A stretch of DNA of 64,000 nucleotides from Symsagittifera roscoffensis (Eukaryota > Xenacoelomorpha > Acoela > Convolutidae), in NCBI RefSeq assembly GCF_963678635.1, contig NC_087070.1, positions 21,743,461 through 21,807,460 of the forward strand, in the 5' to 3' direction. The notes beneath the pieces are model-generated. The model saw only the letters and a program-made list of their open reading frames with translations. It was not told where the DNA came from and did no database searches. A program made the position numbers and the translations under genes. The first letter of the stretch is position 1. The number at the start of each line of letters is the position of its first letter. Below, piece after piece: positions 61,131 to 64,000 of this stretch.

Positions 61131-61734
61131 AATCCATACAAGAAGATTAAAGAAGACCATAATTAAGCAAACTAGAGGATGGCAACATAACTTCAACACA
61201 TTTCAAATTCACTGACCGACAAGGAAACTGTAAAAGTCCCATTGCATAACATCCATTCGGTATAAAAAGCATCAGCTATATTCACTTGATCTGCCATATT
61301 GAGCAAAAACTCCTAAAATCTGACGGACTAAAAGCTTGATAAGGTTGAATAATCTGGCCGCCAGAAAACTTGATAAGGTTGAACAATCTAATGTTATCAA
61401 AATAATCAAGAAAATAAACTGTTTCTTGTAACTACAAAATATAAGTTCTACGATGAGAACTACAAGTTATAAGTTTGATGCAGGCTGAATATTCAAAATC
61501 AAGAGTCGTTTTAGGGTCAGGTACATACACAGGATCTCTAAAATCCCTTAGTAGAGAAAGGCTGCCAAGTTGAAATATCTAGTTTGTCGAAACAACATCT
61601 ATTTTTCTTAAGTTTATCACTACAATTAGGCTTGGTTACGAACTGTTAAGATTACAATCAACATTAAAAGCAGGAATCAAACAGGCCTGATAACCACTTT
61701 TAAGATCAAAACTTGTCCTTTCTAATACTTACAT

Positions 61735-61830
61735 TCAGAAGATGAGTCCTGTGAACAAAAATTTTTAAGGCATAAAGTCGAATGTTAAAATCATTACGAA
61801 CTATGACTAAAGCTCTCGCGCATAATAGAT
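61735..61830 (+). repeat. Direct repeat, right copy
   Basis: AGATGAGTCCTGTGAACA, then TCATTACGAACTATGACTA. Matches 57715-57800 with indels. Confidence 0.5.
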
Positions 61831-61894
61831 CACTCTGGTACAAGACTTTTCATGATATCTCTCGAAAAATGCTAAAACCATCGTGGATAAAAAT

Positions 61895-62330
61895 ATTAAC
61901 CCACAGCTAATAGACGTTTGGAAAAGAGTCAATGAACGCAAATCGACAAAAAAAGAGTCCATTTTTTTTAAATTTTCTATTGTCGAAAATTAAAGTTGAA
62001 AGAAAAATGCTCCTAAAGCTTTTTAAATTTCAAGAACAAATTTGGATTGATAATTTTTTTGATAAGTTTAAATCAAATTGAAAAGAGGAACAATAGATTT
62101 TTTTACCTCACACAAAAAATCCAAAATTTCAAATCCTTTTTTTTTAATTAGAAGTCAATCACGTTTTTCTCGATCTTTTTGCTGTTCGATAGTGGAAATA
62201 GTATCCTTTCAACGAAAAAATTGAACTGAACTTAAACTGAAATCGAAAGTCAATCCCCAACTTCCTGAACAAAACAAAATCATCACAATCTATATAACAT
62301 TCTTGACTACGTTCACCAAATCAGAAAAAA
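61895..62330 (+). repeat. R1 element in STAT intron
   Basis: GTTTGGAAAAGAGTCAATG and AACGCAAATCGAC, GATAGTGGAAATAGTATCC, then CAATCTATATAACATTC TTGACTACGTTCACC. The TATA-like box is present; the outer hairpin stem is lost. Confidence 0.55.
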
Positions 62331-62734
62331 ATACAAAACTGAAAAACGATAGGCACACATGAGCTAATCACCGCGCTTTTGTATGAAACACAGATAATCG
62401 GAGATGTGACCTGATAAAAGACCTATAGACCTAACTAAAATGATTTTCAATTCGATTTTTTGGTTGACATTGATATTTGAAAATTAGATTATATTTAAGT
62501 GCTGCTGTAGTACATACAATTGCAAGAACTGAAAAAGGTTTCCTTTTTCAATCAAGTTGTCAGCCCAAACATAGCCAACAAAGGCAACATAGACAACATA
62601 TTTTATCGTAACAATATTTGCGACTTAGGTTGGAAAAAAAGATAGTTCATACAATAACATAAACATTGCTTGTGTAAACGTAAAAAAAATGGTGAAACTT
62701 TAAGTTGTTTGATTAGACAGAGGAAGCTTCTTGA

Positions 62735-63045
62735 AATTTACTCGACTGAATGAAGGAGTTGAAGTCGTCTGCGCACGATTGTAAATTAACTTCACGTGTT
62801 TTCGCGCCAATTCGTAATTGAGCGCGCAGTTTGCCTACCTTTTGAAAAATGAACTTGAACTGAACACAAATTGCATATACACCTAAGTGCATTATTATGG
62901 ACTGCATTGTTATGGACATACTTGCATTATTATGTAGAATGCAATTCTTTATTATTATATTAGATCATTTTAAGACTTTCTCCTGAAAACAACAAACACA
63001 CAAATAATCAAGACCTATATAAATGAAATCACTCCGTTCTTTTAC
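62735..63045 (+). repeat. R1 element, 3' half, in STAT intron
   Basis: GAGCGCGCAGTTTGCCTACC, ACACCTAAGTGCATTAT, then GACCTATATAAATGAAAT and CACTCCGTTCTTTTAC. Diverged. Lies directly before the exon at 63100. Confidence 0.5.
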
Positions 63046-63099
63046 ACATAAAAACCGATTTGATAAAATTTTTTGCATTTAAATAAATAGATTATTTAC

Positions 63100-63585
63100 C
63101 TTTCTCAACATTCGGCTCCATTTGATTCGTATAAATGAATTCCTTCCATGGCAAGGTGAACTTGAAAACGAGGTTGTAGTATCTTTTAGCGACCAAATCA
63201 TCCGTCCTTTTTCGACCGTCATCTTTGAAACTTTCAAAAGCTGAATTGCACTGAACCTGCAGGTCGAGCCATTCTAACCACTCCATAAGGATATTTTGGC
63301 CATCATCACAAAGAGAACAAAGCTGTGGATGAAAGCTGCTTTCAGGTACTCCAACTGTACCGTCATTAGCTTTGACCTTCTTCGCTGTTTTTGGTTTTAA
63401 TTTTGTGGGCTCAAGTTTAAGAACTTCAGTTTCGTTTGACAGAAATGTTTCATACTGTGCTTTAAATGAAAGCAGGCCATATTCATTTTTTTCAAACTGT
63501 TTCTTGAAGGAAGGTGGGCCTTTTTCGCTGTAGTATCTTGATGTCATCAAAAATATGTCGCATGATTTGCAGAAATTATCTCTCT
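63100..63585 (-). CDS. STAT: STAT gene, large upstream exon
   Basis: Acceptor TTTTTGTTTTAG; donor GTAAAT at 63099-63094; phase 1 at both ends. It encodes 162 residues: RDNFCKSCDIFLMTSRYYS, NEYGLLSFKAQYETFL, a Lys-rich stretch (KLKPKTAKKVKAND), QNILMEWLEWLDLQVQ and RYYNLVFKFTLPWKEFI. A direct phase-1 join to 57053 gives VEKAVFDNHPVYAVS, which fits the STAT DNA-binding region. Similarity over most of the exon is weak, so it could belong to a separate gene. The coding signal itself is strong. Confidence 0.6.
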
Positions 63586-63953
63586 CTAAAACAAAAAAAA
63601 CGTTTTATATCACTTTATTCCAAAGGAACCGTTAATTTTTCAAGTGGTAACGGAATTGAAGATAGTCAACAGATAAATCAAGATTGACAGTAAAACCAAA
63701 AATACAATTTTTCTTGCCTGGATCTTTCTAGATCTAACTTAATCACCCAATTTTTTCAATTGCTAGAACGTTTTATGAAAACCACATTTATGCTCAGAAG
63801 TTCACACAACACAATTATCCCAGACTGAAAGTTTCACATTAAGTGGTGAAAGAAGGGCTATAACAAAGCAATCTTTAGTTTCCAGTCAATTAAATCTTTG
63901 CATTAATATGCATATGTAAGCATGAAGATTTTTTCAATTTACAGATAACTTAC

Positions 63954-64000
63954 CCTTTTTTTCATCCATAGACAGTCCTTCTGTCAGCAGAGGTTTGTAT
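63954..64000 (-). CDS. STAT: STAT gene, partial exon at window edge
   Basis: Open frame KPLLTEGLSMDEKK ending at a perfect GTAAGT donor (63953-63948), phase 1, matching the phase of the next exon. Too short to identify alone. Confidence 0.5.

Larger units (their letters stand above)
49425..64000 (-). other. STAT: STAT-family gene model (5' end beyond window)
   Basis: Nine exons are proposed: 63954->64000, 63100-63585, 56869-57053, 56334-56475, 55734-55896, 54199-54322, 52282-52471, 50343-50564 and 49425-49678. All junction phases agree (1,1,0,1,2,0,1,1). The order matches a STAT: end of the DNA-binding region (NHPVYAVSPEF, FYLWKLAF), linker with a WSWFQDI helix, DGVHMGIMTKDQSERVL before the SH2, and the SH2 signature GVFLLRFSTS. 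STATs are cytoplasmic transcription factors activated by tyrosine phosphorylation and dimerised through the SH2. The protein is divergent: the post-FLLRFS part is short and the usual Y-hydrophobic-K activation site is not obvious. The N-terminal and most coiled-coil parts lie off the window or are not recognised. Confidence 0.75.

Overview
The window is AT-rich, repeat-dense eukaryotic nuclear DNA, most likely from an invertebrate animal. The host genes have GT-AG introns with matching phases. The mobile-element fauna is typical of animals: Jockey-type and L2/CR1-type non-LTR retrotransposons, a FLYWCH/MULE DNA transposon, hAT-type MITEs and tRNA-derived SINE-like modules. The species cannot be named from the sequence. 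There is no operon structure, CRISPR array or other prokaryotic feature.

Host genes. Both recognisable genes lie on the minus strand at the edges. At 383-1812 are the first four coding exons of a protein with an N-terminal DENN-type (uDENN) fold; it continues off the left edge. From 49425 past the right edge is a divergent STAT-type signal transducer, with exons for the DNA-binding/linker region, the SH2 domain (GVFLLRFSTS) and a low-complexity C-terminal tail. Its introns carry a hAT MITE, an L2-like retrotransposon and several dispersed repeats. A separate protein-like terminal exon (45316-45514, minus) lies 3.9 kb downstream of the STAT stop codon. It is either an alternative STAT end or the last exon of an unidentified gene.

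Repeat core. 4.57-6.38 kb is a decayed MULE transposon. 6.39-8.89 kb is a 5'-truncated, inactivated Jockey-like element. 9.78-28.2 kb consists of four copies of a 3.2-kb unit (here 'unit A'). The first two are in direct tandem. The last two each belong to a 5.8-kb tandem duplication that also carries a piece of the Jockey-like element. Each unit A contains three different tRNA-like modules on the minus strand, a copy of a dispersed element ('R1') on the plus strand, and a terminal segment ('S1').

29.6-43.7 kb is a satellite-like array of 15 phased monomers in two length classes, about 1,003 bp and about 790-807 bp. The monomer is made of S1 plus R1, so the array looks like a tandem expansion of part of the mobile unit next to it. 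R1 recurs through 47-63 kb, always in plus orientation, and each copy ends in a TATA-like box followed at once by a conserved hairpin.

Everything is read by eye. Repeat-family names (unit A, R1, S1, T1, B) are local labels, boundaries of old repeats are approximate, and exon boundaries come from splice signals and phase only.
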